From Adineta ricciae (lineage: Eukaryota > Rotifera > Eurotatoria > Adinetida > Adinetidae), in the NCBI GenBank assembly GCA_905250025.1, contig CAJNOJ010000064.1:372001-436000 (forward strand): 64,000 nt of DNA, given 5' to 3'. The notes under the pieces are model-generated. The model was not told the DNA's origin. It ran no database searches and worked only from the letters and a program-made list of their open reading frames with translations. Each line of letters opens with the position of its first letter. Within the stretch, counting starts at the first letter, position 1. The translations under genes were made by a program, and so were the position numbers. Shown here in pieces: positions 48,901-60,300 of this stretch.

Positions 48901-51900
48901 GCAAGATTCGCTGGAGGCGTATTGCTTGTGAAAACATCCGAATCAAGGCTGAATGTTTGTTCACGTTGCCGTGATGTTCGATCATCAACTGGAAACGTTC
49001 TACCAGTTAGCTTTTGAATAAGATATTTTGTATGTTCAGGTAAATCATATGGATTTGTAATTAATTCGATGAAATTCGAGGGAATCAAACCATAGCGGCC
49101 CTCTAAATTTCTTCCATCATAAAAGCCATCCTGAAAGAGTAAAAATCATTCCAGTATACACATTCTCTTTTCTTTTTCTTACTTCGTCCACATCACCGTA
49201 GATTAGATAGTATTCTCCTGATTTCAGCGGTAATTCAATTTCAGGATGATCGTTCGGCGAGAACTTCAATGGTTCATAGGAATATTTCGCAACGACAATT
49301 TCTGCTGACTTATCATTAGCAACCGTTGATCGTCGACGTGGTTTAATCGGTGCACTATCATCCCGGATCGAATTTTGTGGATCCAGGCTTTTCGGTAGGG
49401 AGCTTATAGTTGTACTTGGAATCGGAAGTAGATTTCCGAGTGCTGGTGGTAGGACTCGATCGCGTCGACTCTTGATTGTTTCAAGTTGACGAAGAATTTC
49501 CTCATGCTTCAATGCTTGTAGTTCAGTTTTTCGTTCGAGATCGTGAATTTTATCCTTTTAGAAAGAAACAAACAGAAAATAATCCGTAATGAAAAGATCT
49601 AATCAACAGCGTGCGCGAAGGTTCACTTAATCATCGCATTGAACTTTGATATGCTAAGGACATTGAGCTACTTTTAAGCTCTACGGGGAATAGCACAAGT
49701 AAAACAATGAAATGTAAATGAGAGCCTAGCATGTGTCGGAACTCATCCTCCGGATTTCATTCTCAAGTTATGTCTAATGAAATTGACTACAACGAAAGTG
49801 GTTCTGTCGGTGGTACATGTCACGTTGATTCCTTCATTCCGAAGTAATATCATCTGTTAAATTGTATTTAATGAACAGCTCGTCTGGTGCTTTATCTGCA
49901 AGGGTGACTAACAAGTCGTAAGTAATTTCATTAAAACTGATGAGTAGACAACATTTACGTCATTGAATTAAGGAGCAAATCACGCGTTCCGAATATCATC
50001 GAGGCATTTTGAAGAAGTCTAATTATGATGTTATTCAAATAAGGCTTCATTACCTGAAGTGAATGGATGGTCGTTTGATGTTCTCGTTTGGTTGCATCGT
50101 GCATCTATTTTACAGAAGAATGAATAAGGAGGAAGTCGTTGAATGGCTTTTTTAAACCTTTTGAAATTGTTCGAAATCATCTTGTTTTCTTTTAAGTTCT
50201 TTTTTATTCATTTCATTCTCATCGCTCAGTCGTCTTTGTAGATCGTTCGTCTCTCGTAATGATTTCATGACGAGTTCAAGTTCGGATATCTTCTTCTTCA
50301 ACTGCTCGTTTTCTTCCGTCTTTCCACCTAACGCCGTTCGTAGCTTGTCGCATTCACCAGTTAACTACAAACAGAACCAATTTTTTTTAGCGAACACGTC
50401 TCATTCCTCACTAACCCGTTCATTGGTACTTGCTGCATTGCTGAGATCAGCACGAAGCTGAGCATTTGACGTTGCCATCGTCTCACGCTCCTTGATCTAG
50501 AAAATAATTAACTCGGTTGATTTGTGTCCTTTCTTTCGATTTCCGGCAATATGATGGTCATTGTTAAAAGCAGGACTTACACTAAGTTGAAGTTCGGTCT
50601 CTAATCGTGTGTTTCCTTCAGGTTTGTGTGACGACAGACGATTTTCTAATGAACGAATTTTCTCTTTTAATCGTTCGTTTTCTTGTGCATAGTTTTCGCC
50701 GGCGAGTTTCTCTTTCTTGTAGCGCTCTTCAATATCCAATAATTGGTTATATTTCGTTTCAAGATGTCTGTAAGCTTCTTGAAGTTCAGTCGTTTGCTGA
50801 CGCTAGAATATAAAAATAATCCTTTTTTAATTACTGAATTACTCAGAACAGAAGAAAGATGTCAAATTCTAATCCCTTTGTCATTAATAAACTGTTGTTG
50901 GCAAAAGAAGAAGAAAAAGAAGGAACCTGTGATTTAAAATTAACTGCGTTGGAATGGACATCTGCTTCAAACAGTTCATGTGCTGTTTGTGATGGTTGGA
51001 AATGATTGGGATCGACGGATGATGTTGATGAGGAGTTGGTTCGGAGAAACGATGAATGATGATCATCGCTAGTGTTTGGTGTGAAAGTTGTTGCAGGCTA
51101 GGATGAAATGATTGCGAATAGTGAACGAGAAACAAAACACGAAATAAGACAAAAAGAAACCTGCGACAATGTTTGCTGCAAATATCGTTTCGATGATCGA
51201 ACATCGCGAATGAAGCCAGTAAAGCGAGGAGAACATGGATTTGTCATCTTTACTTCTTATTCTACCTTGCTCTCATGCATACATACATGTATACGCGTTA
51301 ATAACCAATGCGAGTATCCGAAGGAAAAAAGGGAGAATCTTCTAAACTTAGTAGAAAATTTTCTCTCTTTCTATCCGAGCAATAGTAATAGTGACAGAGA
51401 GGGGAAAAGGTAAAAGAGATCTCTCTTTTCTTCTGCTTCTGCTTCTTCTTCCTTCGAATGCCATCAGCCTGCATAGAGTATCTATCTACCACGGTAATAG
51501 AGATGACACAATATTAAGACGGATGAACATTAATCTACGCTTGAACGAGATAATTTCCGTAAATGATGATTTAACTTACACTAGCATTCGTTGTTGTCGT
51601 AGAGTTTAACGAAGAACTGGAAGATAAAAGACGTTTTTCCAAATGTATTTTCTCAATATTTGATTGTCGTAGCGCAGCTTCCAGAGAATTTGACTAAAGA
51701 GACAAAGACAACAAATGATCTACCAATGATCAGAAAAGCCATCCTTACTGTCGATAACTGTTTAATACGCGTATGCAATTGGTGAATCTCTTCATCTTTT
51801 CTCGCCAAAATTCGATTATACTCGATGGTTTGTTTTGATAAAGCTCGTTTAACCAATTCTTTACTATGATCTCTCTAGAAAGGAAATAAGTAAAAATCTT

Positions 51901-53821
51901 CCGTGAACAGCATGTCATATTACCGGTTGATCATGTTTAATGACTTCTAATTGCTTTTCGAACTTCCTTACTCGGTCATTCAATTCCACATTTTGTCTTT
52001 GTAATGCTCGTTCTTGTTCGTCGTACAATCGGCGGTTCTAAGATTGAATACAAAACAAAGTCGATTAACGTGCGAAGATCGCCTACAGTATTCGACTGTT
52101 CATTATCCCACAGTTCATCTATGATCGTCACTTGTCGCTTAGTCATTCGTGTTGAGCAAAAAAGAAATGAGTCAAACGAAGAAATCAATGAAGAAAAAAA
52201 ACGAAGAGAAAACGACAACCAGCTGGTGCTCAAATGTGTTTGTATGTCGATCATTACTCTTCTCTCGTAGTACGATCATTCGTAAGTAGACCGGGCTTTG
52301 TAAAGTAGCGCAGTCGTGCTTTGTTACTTTTTTGGACTTAATTTTTATTTTTTTTTTATTTCGACACGTCTTTTTCAACTAGGGAAAGAGAGAGAGAGAG
52401 AGTGAGAGCGAAGAAAATAAATCGATGAAAATTACCCTATAAGATAGAAGGAGACATACAGATGAGGATGTGGCGTCGGAAAACGGTGCATGACAAAAAA
52501 AAATAAATGAAAACGAAAAAAAGAGGTTATTTATGGGCGAGGAGTTCATTTGGTAGCATCTTTCAAGTATGCGATCAAATCTCTTCGTTCGTCTTCTTTC
52601 TTGAGACCAGCGAAGATCATTTTTGTGCCGGGAATGTATTTCTTGGGATCTTTCAAGTACACCCAAAGTGTATCTTCACCCCAAGTAATTCCCTTGCTCT
52701 TGTTAGCGTCACTGTAGTTGAAGCCAGGTACTTGACCCGTTTGTCGACCGAATAAGCCGTTAAGGTTGGGTCCTTGCTTGTTACCAGCGCCTTTTTCTAC
52801 AACATGGCATTGAGCACATTTGGTTTTGAAGACTTTGGCACCTTTTTCTACATCACCACCTTCCCATTCATTACCCATTTTGAGTTGCTTTTAGTTGAAT
52901 TTGGTTAAACGAGAACCTGTATATGTACTTAGATATACGTTTCGAGAATGGAGGAGAATGTCGAAAAATAATAATGATGAAATATATGGAGGATGGTAAA
53001 CAAATAACAAGTCATGGCGGCGAATCAGAAATAGACTCCGCGGTGAATCAGTAGAGATTTACTAGCGAAGGAGGACAACACGAGGCAACTAGCAGAAGTG
53101 ATGGCGGAGAACGAACAGAATGCGCAAAGAAAAAGAAACTAATTGACTTACCGTAGAAATCACTAAGTCAGGATCGTTATAGCGTAGAATTTGTACAGGT
53201 TCAGTTCTTTTGTTCACTTTCTCATTTTCGTTGTTAGTCAACGACGAAATTTTCAACTGTTCAATATCGTAGGATAATTCAGTGATACGTTGATCACGTG
53301 CGAGTAGTTGTCTTTGCAAATAGCATACTAGATCTTTCTGGTCCTGCTTACAGAATGTACTTAATTCGTATTCGAATTGAAGACGAAGTTTTGTTATTTT
53401 TGCTGATTTATCAAGATCAGATTTGCATTTTACCTGAAAAAGCAATTCACGTTTCGTATCATAAATAGTAAAGAAAATAAACGTTCGTTTTCAAAATAAT
53501 TTAATGCTAACGAACGAAAACAAAGAGGTTTACTTTGTAAAGTGTCGCTAACTGACTCTTTGCTTGTTTTATCGTTGCCAATTCACGTTTCAATTTTTCT
53601 ACAAGAGCTATCAGTGATGCTGTCGATTCGTCGGAGAGCAGATGGTCGAGATCGTCCGTTGTGCCAGTATTACTCTTGTACGATGAACTTATCGACGATG
53701 GTTCAGTTTCACATGCCGATCCCGACGAGGACGTGATCGACGGTGTGTATAAACGAATCGGCTGGGAATGTACGGGATGGGTGTTATAAACAGTTTTCGT
53801 TAAGTTTGTTGTTTTTATCAT
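45940..53821 (-). CDS. RIM-binding protein (RIM-BP) active-zone scaffold
   Basis: Twenty-two predicted exons, 1484 residues: complement(45940..46146, 46301..46599, 46654..46786, 46844..47323, 47425..47553, 47621..47748, 47798..47956, 48040..48072, 48170..48715, 48777..48845, 48887..49130, 49183..49554, 50054..50104, 50158..50364, 50416..50496, 50581..50802, 50927..51097, 51580..51693, 51749..51874, 51924..52037, 53152..53433, 53534..53821). Residues ~65-560 are coiled coil. SH3-1 (~635-705: [30 protein letters not shown]) and three FN3-type domains (~780-1030: [31 protein letters not shown]) come next. Then a disordered linker, SH3-2 (~1235: [10 protein letters not shown]) and SH3-3 (~1338: MIALFDYNP). 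SH3-FN3x3-SH3x2 is the RIM-BP layout, linking RIM and calcium channels at synapses. An Ala-rich tail ends in [12 protein letters not shown]. The first exons are the least certain. Confidence 0.85.
52385..52402. repeat. GA dinucleotide run
   Basis: About nine GA units within the RIM-BP intron, downstream of the cytochrome c stop codon. Confidence 0.7.
52546..52878 (-). CDS. cytochrome c, nested in an intron of RIM-BP
   Basis: Intronless 110-residue mitochondrial cytochrome c, the electron carrier between complexes III and IV and an apoptosis factor. The haem motif CAQCH follows VFKTK near residues 20-24. [13 protein letters not shown], the [10 protein letters not shown] stretch and the axial-Met segment [10 protein letters not shown] are intact, and the end is [13 protein letters not shown]. 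The N-terminus [17 protein letters not shown] is a few residues longer than in vertebrates, as usual in invertebrates. It lies wholly within the 1114-nt intron (52038-53151) of the RIM-BP gene, on the same strand. About 500 nt remain between its stop and the acceptor of the host intron. No sign of decay: no stop, frameshift or missing haem ligand. Confidence 0.96.
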   Translation of the reverse strand: MGNEWEGGDVEKGAKVFKTKCAQCHVVEKGAGNKQGPNLNGLFGRQTGQVPGFNYSDANKSKGITWGEDTLWVYLKDPKKYIPGTKMIFAGLKKEDERRDLIAYLKDATK

Positions 53822-54764
53822 TGAATTAATTTGAAAACTAATGATTATCGTGACATGTCATCAGCTAGAAATTGAATGCAAAGAGAAATGAATATATAAT
53901 GTGTTATTAAATTCGATCTGTCGGCTGAGCAAAAATCAGTAGAAAGAAACAGAACGGCAAGAGAAAAAAAATCCATCAGGATGGATGTCAACACGAGGAA
54001 AGCAATCTACATGTATTTGTGTAAGAAAAACGAGATTCACCTGGTGCATCTATTCTCGACGATGGGTGGTGAATGTTAATAGTCGAGCTGATTTGTGCGA
54101 ATGACTATCGTTCGAGAAAAGTGAGCAATCTTTATCGACAAGTACGATTGACAATGACTAAAAGAAAAACAAATAGAACAAACGAATTACATGTCTAAGG
54201 CTTCGAACAATTCTCCACACAAAACGAAGACTTAGGATGTTAACGAGTTGATTTTTGCGAAAAATTTCTAATGAAAACAATTAAAGTTCATTGCCTTGAA
54301 ATTTCTTTCATTTCGGCTCTACTTCAACAAGATTATCTAATCATTTATCAACTTTGACAAATAATAGAATCAAATAGAAGGCCGTAGTTACATCGAATTT
54401 CAAGTATCACTTCGACGAAGTGTTATGACATCTGACAATCTTATATAATCGTCACTCCTCTACAGGTATTTTATGCCAATCGATATGTAGCTCAGGTTAA
54501 TCGTCATATTTTTGTGTTCAGAAGATTGATGCAAGAATAATTTGTTCAAAACTGAACGAATTAGAACCAACATACACAGAATATTTTCTCGAAAAGAAAA
54601 TCGGCAAATTTTCCTACTTTTCAGTGCAATGAAAGTTAAAGCAAAAAGTTGAATATTTATTTTCAAGAAAAACATACGAGCGCTACTGTCGATGACTTGT
54701 TCTCGATTGGGTGCGATGATATTCTGAGCTAGAAAAAAAAAGAGGAAAGACAACACTAGTGAGC
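53822..54764. other. intergenic between divergent RIM-BP and NDUFAF2 genes
   Basis: About 940 nt that should hold the promoters of both divergent genes and perhaps further 5' exons of RIM-BP. No convincing coding frame is seen. Confidence 0.4.
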
Positions 54765-55396
54765 ATGGCTCGAGTTATTCAAGCGATCAAACAGTTGTTC
54801 ACAAAGAAATCTTCTGAACAATTTGTCAAATTCGTCGGCACTGATCGATTCGAGAATAAATTCTATGAACGTCTACCCGGTAGATTTGTTTCGCCTTGAA
54901 GTTTATTTGAAAGATTTTCGTTTTCCCTTGAAAAGGTAATCGATATTATGACTCAATTCGTCGATACTACGAGCCTGCAGATTATTCGAATGTTCGATTA
55001 CATATTGATCCAGCGTGGGAAGGTTTGTAGAAAGAGTTTACGTCAAATAACAAACAAATGCTCTTTGCACAGCTTGGCTAAGAGGCACTCGGAAAATGCC
55101 ACCGACGGTAGAGGAGACAGTTCGTCATGAACAACGACGACAACAATTAACAACAAAAGTAGACGAAAACCTTTGTTCTGTATTCGAATCTAAACTTTGG
55201 TTAATTGACTAGCCTGTGGATATGTTACCGACAAGTTATGGACAAGATTCTGCTCAAGGCGGAACAAGTGAGCAGCGAACTTTGTTCTTGATTAGTAATC
55301 ATGTTCTTCTCAGGTTCGTATCCAATTCGAGATCAATATGAAATCAATCCAGGTACTAAATCTCGACAGAAATCCAATCCCGATGAAACATTTTAA
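54765..55396 (+). CDS. NDUFAF2: NDUFAF2-type complex I assembly factor (mimitin)
   Basis: Exons 54765..54879, 54936..55022, 55073..55158, 55213..55267 and 55314..55396 with 46-56-nt introns give 141 residues. FVKFVGTDRFENKFYERL (residues ~21-38) corresponds to the VGTD.FGNKYY motif of the NDUFA12/NDUFAF2 family. HIDPAWEAWLRGTRKMPPTV (about 61-80) matches the W.AWLR.TR..PPT signature of NDUFAF2 rather than NDUFA12, which lacks the RTRK.PPT form. The protein acts as a chaperone in late assembly of mitochondrial complex I. The Ser/Gln-rich tail with YPIRDQYEINPG is less conserved. An alternative donor at 55353 could splice to the acceptor just before 55471, changing the last residues. Confidence 0.8.
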
Positions 55397-55470
55397 TTCT
55401 TTGTTCTTTCTTTCTTTCTTGATTTTGTTTATCTTTGTCAACCAATCAAAACCAGCCGTTTTAGTTCTAG

Positions 55471-55884
55471 ATGACTGACGATGGATCTCCATCAAACAAT
55501 CTTTCACGTACAACGATACGTGAAGCAAATAATCATTTACAGATGTTACACAAACGCAATCAGGAATTAGAAGAATTAACTATTCAACAGAAAGAAGAAA
55601 TACGAAGACGAGATCTCGAATATCGAAATCTTTTTCAAGCAAACCAATCATTAGACAAACATTGTCGACAGCTACAACTGTTACTCGACGATCGAACAAG
55701 ACGATTGCAAATGTATGAGAAGAAAGAAGTTCTTTTTCGAGAAACGCTCGAACTAAAGCCGGCCATCGAATCTTTACTAGATGTATTAAATACCTTTGAA
55801 AAAGAAGATTCGAACTCTTGTACCAATCGAGTTCAATTTTCGAAGAAAAGACTCGAAAATGAACAAAAACCGGACGCAGTCTGA
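55471..55884 (+). CDS. small coiled-coil protein, 137 residues
   Basis: Single-exon frame with heptad-like helical sequence through most of its length (NNHLQMLHKRNQELEELTIQ, then KEEIRRRDLEYRNLFQ and LDDRTRRLQMYEKKE). It ends with a short tail after DSNS. No family is recognised. Only 74 nt separate it from the NDUFAF2 stop on the same strand. The start codon directly follows a pyrimidine tract ending in GTTCTAG, which has the form of a splice acceptor (see findings). It may be an independent short gene or the downstream member of a tight gene pair. Confidence 0.6.
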   Translation: MTDDGSPSNNLSRTTIREANNHLQMLHKRNQELEELTIQQKEEIRRRDLEYRNLFQANQSLDKHCRQLQLLLDDRTRRLQMYEKKEVLFRETLELKPAIESLLDVLNTFEKEDSNSCTNRVQFSKKRLENEQKPDAV

Positions 55885-56141
55885 AAGCCACTTACGAACA
55901 GTCTCCACAATTCCATTAATCTTGTCAGATCTTATGATAAGCTTTCCTTCTTTTTTTTAAATGCGTGTTATAATAAATAATAATTATTACCTGTCCACAT
56001 ACCGAAAGCCTTTTATTAAATAGTTTCTGCTCCTTCAGTTCCGTCGTTTAGTGCAATAAGGAACTCGTCTATCAAGTCGAGACGACATATGATTTATTCT
56101 CATGTATAAATATTAAAAAATAAATGTATATAAAAAATATA

Positions 56142-57013
56142 TTAAGGTTCGGTTGAAATAGCATCATGATTGATCTTCTCTTCGGCAATTGCACACTGTT
56201 GAAGAGCATTCTCTATTGTCGGGGACTCTTCATTCTCTTTCGGTTTTCTTTTTTCTTTTTCAAGTCGAAGTAGATGACGGCAAAATCCATCATTCGGCCA
56301 AATACGACGCCGAGTCGCAACTAATTGAAATGCATCAAGCAATGACATATTTTCGTATGCATGAAGCAAATATGCGACAATTAATGTTGCTGAGCGACTT
56401 ATGCCCTAGAAATGAGAATACGTTTTTTGTTTATTATAATATCATTGAACTCTCACTTGTTTACAATGAACATAGACGCGATCTGCAAAATGAAAGAATC
56501 TTTAGTGATTCGGTCAAAGAGAGTCTCTTACTCTTTTTATCCTTTAAGGCTTCTTCTAGAAATTGGATCGCTTCATCGAAATGCATCCCGATTTTATATG
56601 TAGGCGTGTCAATGATCGCGAAGCCTAAATATTTGATCCCGACGTCTTCATAGAAAGTTGCACAAGTATTGATTTGTCCAAATTTGCGTCCTTCAGCAGC
56701 GTTAAGAATATGCGTAAAACCGCGTTTCTTCAACTTTTCCGGTTCCATTGCTAATTTACTGAACACAGAACTGTTTATCAATTCGCAAGAAAATCAATAC
56801 ATACCAATCACCGAGAAATAATCGTGGTACAATTTCATGGTACCCGCCTTGTTCACAATCGACGTCTTCGAGCTCCTCTTGACCAGCATTCGGCATGAAA
56901 AATCGTCGAAACAATTCCACGATTGTTTTACTTTTCGCTGGTACGGCTTTTGTATGAATTAGTATTTGACGGATTTCACTAATATGCGTTTTTACATCGT
57001 CATCGCCATCCAT
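56142..57013 (-). CDS. DUSP3/VHR-like dual-specificity protein phosphatase
   Basis: Exons complement(56142..56405, 56457..56482, 56532..56758, 56805..57013), 241 residues; introns 46-51 nt. Domain order: EIVPRLFLGD near residue 60, GFTHILNAAEG near 82, then YLGFAIIDTPTY with the general-acid Asp, and the catalytic P-loop VHCKQGISRSATLI near residue 149 (Cys nucleophile and Arg both present). PNDGFCRHLLRLE ends the fold, matching the DUSP3/13/26 group that dephosphorylates Tyr and Thr, often on MAP kinases. A 26-nt exon encodes the strand leading into the P-loop including the catalytic Cys. The start was placed at 57013 (MDGDDDVKTH); an alternative ATG lies upstream in the same frame. The Lys/Glu-rich C-terminal extension has no known function. 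Confidence 0.9.
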
Positions 57014-57314
57014 CTTAAAATTATATATAGATATATAGATACGAATGGTTATATTCTTTATCATTAAAATTTAATATATATATGTACAAAAGAGAGAATG
57101 CGTGCGTGTGTATGTTTACGGCGTTTAAAAGTCAGATAGAATACATAAAACACTGTTCACACATTTCGTTCAGTCAAGAAAAAGAAAACAACAAAGAAAC
57201 AAAACAATTTTTCGAGTTGACATTGAATCATATTGCTTTCGGGTACATCACATAAAACTCTTCGAGTTACACGATAACAATCAAAGATTTGAGATCGAAT
57301 GAAGAAAGACTTTT

Positions 57315-60300
57315 TTATATGTATATTGGAGTTTCCTGGCCTGTTAGTAGACGGTACATTTGAGTCGGCATGGTTTTCATTCGAAGCTAAATAGATATAC
57401 GAATAGTTTGCTCTTTCAATTCAAAGTCGGTTGCACTTACTTCACCGATTGAGTGTGATAGCATGTTCACGATGCGTTCGTGAGGTGTAACCACAACACT
57501 TTGCCCATTGATCTCAATAATACGATGGCCAACACGAACACCACCACGTTCAGCGATGCCTCCACGAAGAAGACTGCAGATCTATAATGGAGAAAAACAA
57601 ATGACACAAGATCGATTAGATCAGAAGCCACCAATTTACAATTCCATTTTGCACACTAAAACCAAGCTACAAATCAAGGAAATAATGTTGGAATGTGTTT
57701 TCTTTTGGAAAATTTGATTTTTACTTGATATTTTGTATCAGGTCGTCGGATCAGTACTTCAACAACGGGTGGACATGGAACAACAACAAAACGGACGGTA
57801 GTTAAATGCTTCATGTTCTAAATTCAACATATTCACTTGTATTCGAAAGATGAAAAAGTTCAGTCTGTACTTTTATTTGAGTTTGACAGGTTGATAAAGG
57901 TAATCCGACCATACTGATACCATTTACTGAGATTATTTGATCACCAATATTCAACTGTCCACCTCTGTTCGTGAAATTTTAATTTAAATACATATAAATC
58001 GTTTTCTTGGCTTTCAAAGACTAACCTTGCTGCAGGTCCGCCTGGCATTAAGTTCGCAATAACCACAGTCGGCAACATTGATCCCCAGCCACTTTCGACA
58101 ATAACGATGCCTAATGGTTCATTTTTTCCTTTCGTAACGATAGCCTATCGAAGCAGAAGAAGTGAGTTAGAAAAATGATTTATTCTACTCATTTCATTTC
58201 ACCTCTTTTTGACATTCTTTCTTCGAAAATCGGTCCAGTTCTTCAACGGCAATCTCTTGTTGATCAAGAACTTCTTGATAGTCGATGTCACGTGTGAAAC
58301 TCGGATCATCGATACCATTTGCTTTCAGAAACTCTACGTAAGCCACTTGAAATGCTTGTCCAATCGAATGAGCAATAGATTGAGCCTGCAAAGAAATCAA
58401 TGCAGTATTAATTTATGTGGAAGATAATGATGACGTACTTCATCAGATTCAAAAACATGGCAAATTAGTTTTTGATTTATCGAAACGACACGTCGCGTTG
58501 CGGATCCATTCGATTCATAATCTCCGTCATCGTTATCACTTTGTATGTACCTTCGTTTCGCCATTAATACTACTAAATCACCAATATCCGCTAAAAAACA
58601 TTCTCACAACGTATAAAATCATCAAGACTGTTCATGATCACTAACCAATATATGATATCGATCTCAAGGAATGATCCATAAGGATATCTTCTAAGTCAGT
58701 ATTCAAAACCATGATTTTCTCGGTTGATATGAAGAGATCAACTTCAACCGATGGTTGACTCTCTCCGAATGGTGCTTTGATTCGTTCGACTGCTTCTTGA
58801 GCTTGCATCATTCGAGAGACTTTGGTTGGATTACCTTCAACTGGTAGTTGAGTCGAGCCAAGATATCGACAACGAAATAGGACGCCTTCGATTAATACTG
58901 ATGAGTTTTCTGGATCAGCAATAATTCGAGTAATAACTAAGAATCAAAACGACACGATGAGTGAGTTCAGTTAGTGGTAGAGGGTAGTCATTCGCATGCA
59001 TTGGGTACAGAACAAACAACATCGATTGTACACAAATAAATACTTACAAAAAAAAGAAGTTAGTAATTGTTCTCTCAAAACTCATGAAAAAACAAAATCA
59101 GAAACAAAAATTAACCGTTACTTTAATGACAGATACGCACCTTCTCGTGGCCTCGATGGTCTTGATACAGCCTGTCAAAAAAAAACAATATGTCGTTATT
59201 TATACACTTTATTTTGTGTTATGAACATACGGCATCACGAATAGCTTGATTTTTGGCGTTGATTCGATGTTCTTGGCTAAGTAATTTATCGGTTTCTTCG
59301 TCTGTATCATAATCTAATAGAAAGAAAAGAAAATAAGTTGTCTGTCAACCGAATTCAGAGCTTCATGCGAATGAACATGGTATTGTGATACGAAAAAAAA
59401 ATATTAGGGGGAAAATAATCATGCGAAACAAACCCTTCTTTCGTAGTTTTGTATCTAAAGTTTATTTTAACTCTATCAATCAGTTCCCCTTGACAATTCG
59501 ACCTACCTGCCGGTACTGCTGATGATTCATCTGAGACAGTTCTCTGCTGTTGGCTGGTTTGAATGGCTGTTGATGTCGAAGCGTGTGATTGAGTAGGAAA
59601 TGTTTTGTTTTGAAATTCAGGTTCCTGTTGAGTTGATTTCGCGAATTGATGCTTATGTGAAGGTATCAACGTTGACGGAGGTGATTGAAATAGAAAATCA
59701 CTTTGAGTCGACTGATGACGATTTGTGGACTTAGTTCGATTAGGCGGAGAACGTTCGTCTCCACTGACATTTTCCGAATCGGATAAACCGTCCTCTAGCA
59801 CAGGCATACCTAAGTACATGAATACGCCGTTTTCACTGTTGTCTGCCGTTGAACTTTGGAAACTTACTGACGGCTGTATTGGATTTGACACTATCAAGAG
59901 AAACAACACTATCAGCGTCATTGGTTCCTCCACCATCGCCGTCGGATAATAAATCTGGAGATAGTCGTGATAAACTGCCATCGATTACTTGAAGATTATG
60001 ATGAAGTGTTGACGATGCTGCTGGTAGCAATTTGTTAGCAGAGGAATTCTTTTTCAGACTTTCACTTCCAATTAAATCTAATGTTCTAATTGAATCAGTA
60101 GTTATCGGCGAGGGAGTTTCACTCTGTTCTCTTGTCGGAGTTGTCAATATTGATGAGAGATTATCTAAACAAAAATCAGAGCATTTTCAATCGAACGCTT
60201 CCTTCTTTCCTTTTCGCATTTCAATGAAACTACCTGACAGTGACGTGTGTTCTTGACGAAGACGGGCTGCGATGGTCTGTTGTTGTTGTGTATAGTACGC

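Noticed and set aside
52004..52270. Plus-strand 88-codon frame inside the RIM-BP intron
   Set aside because: Antisense to RIM-BP exon 3 and low complexity (Lys/Glu/Asn); no support as a gene.
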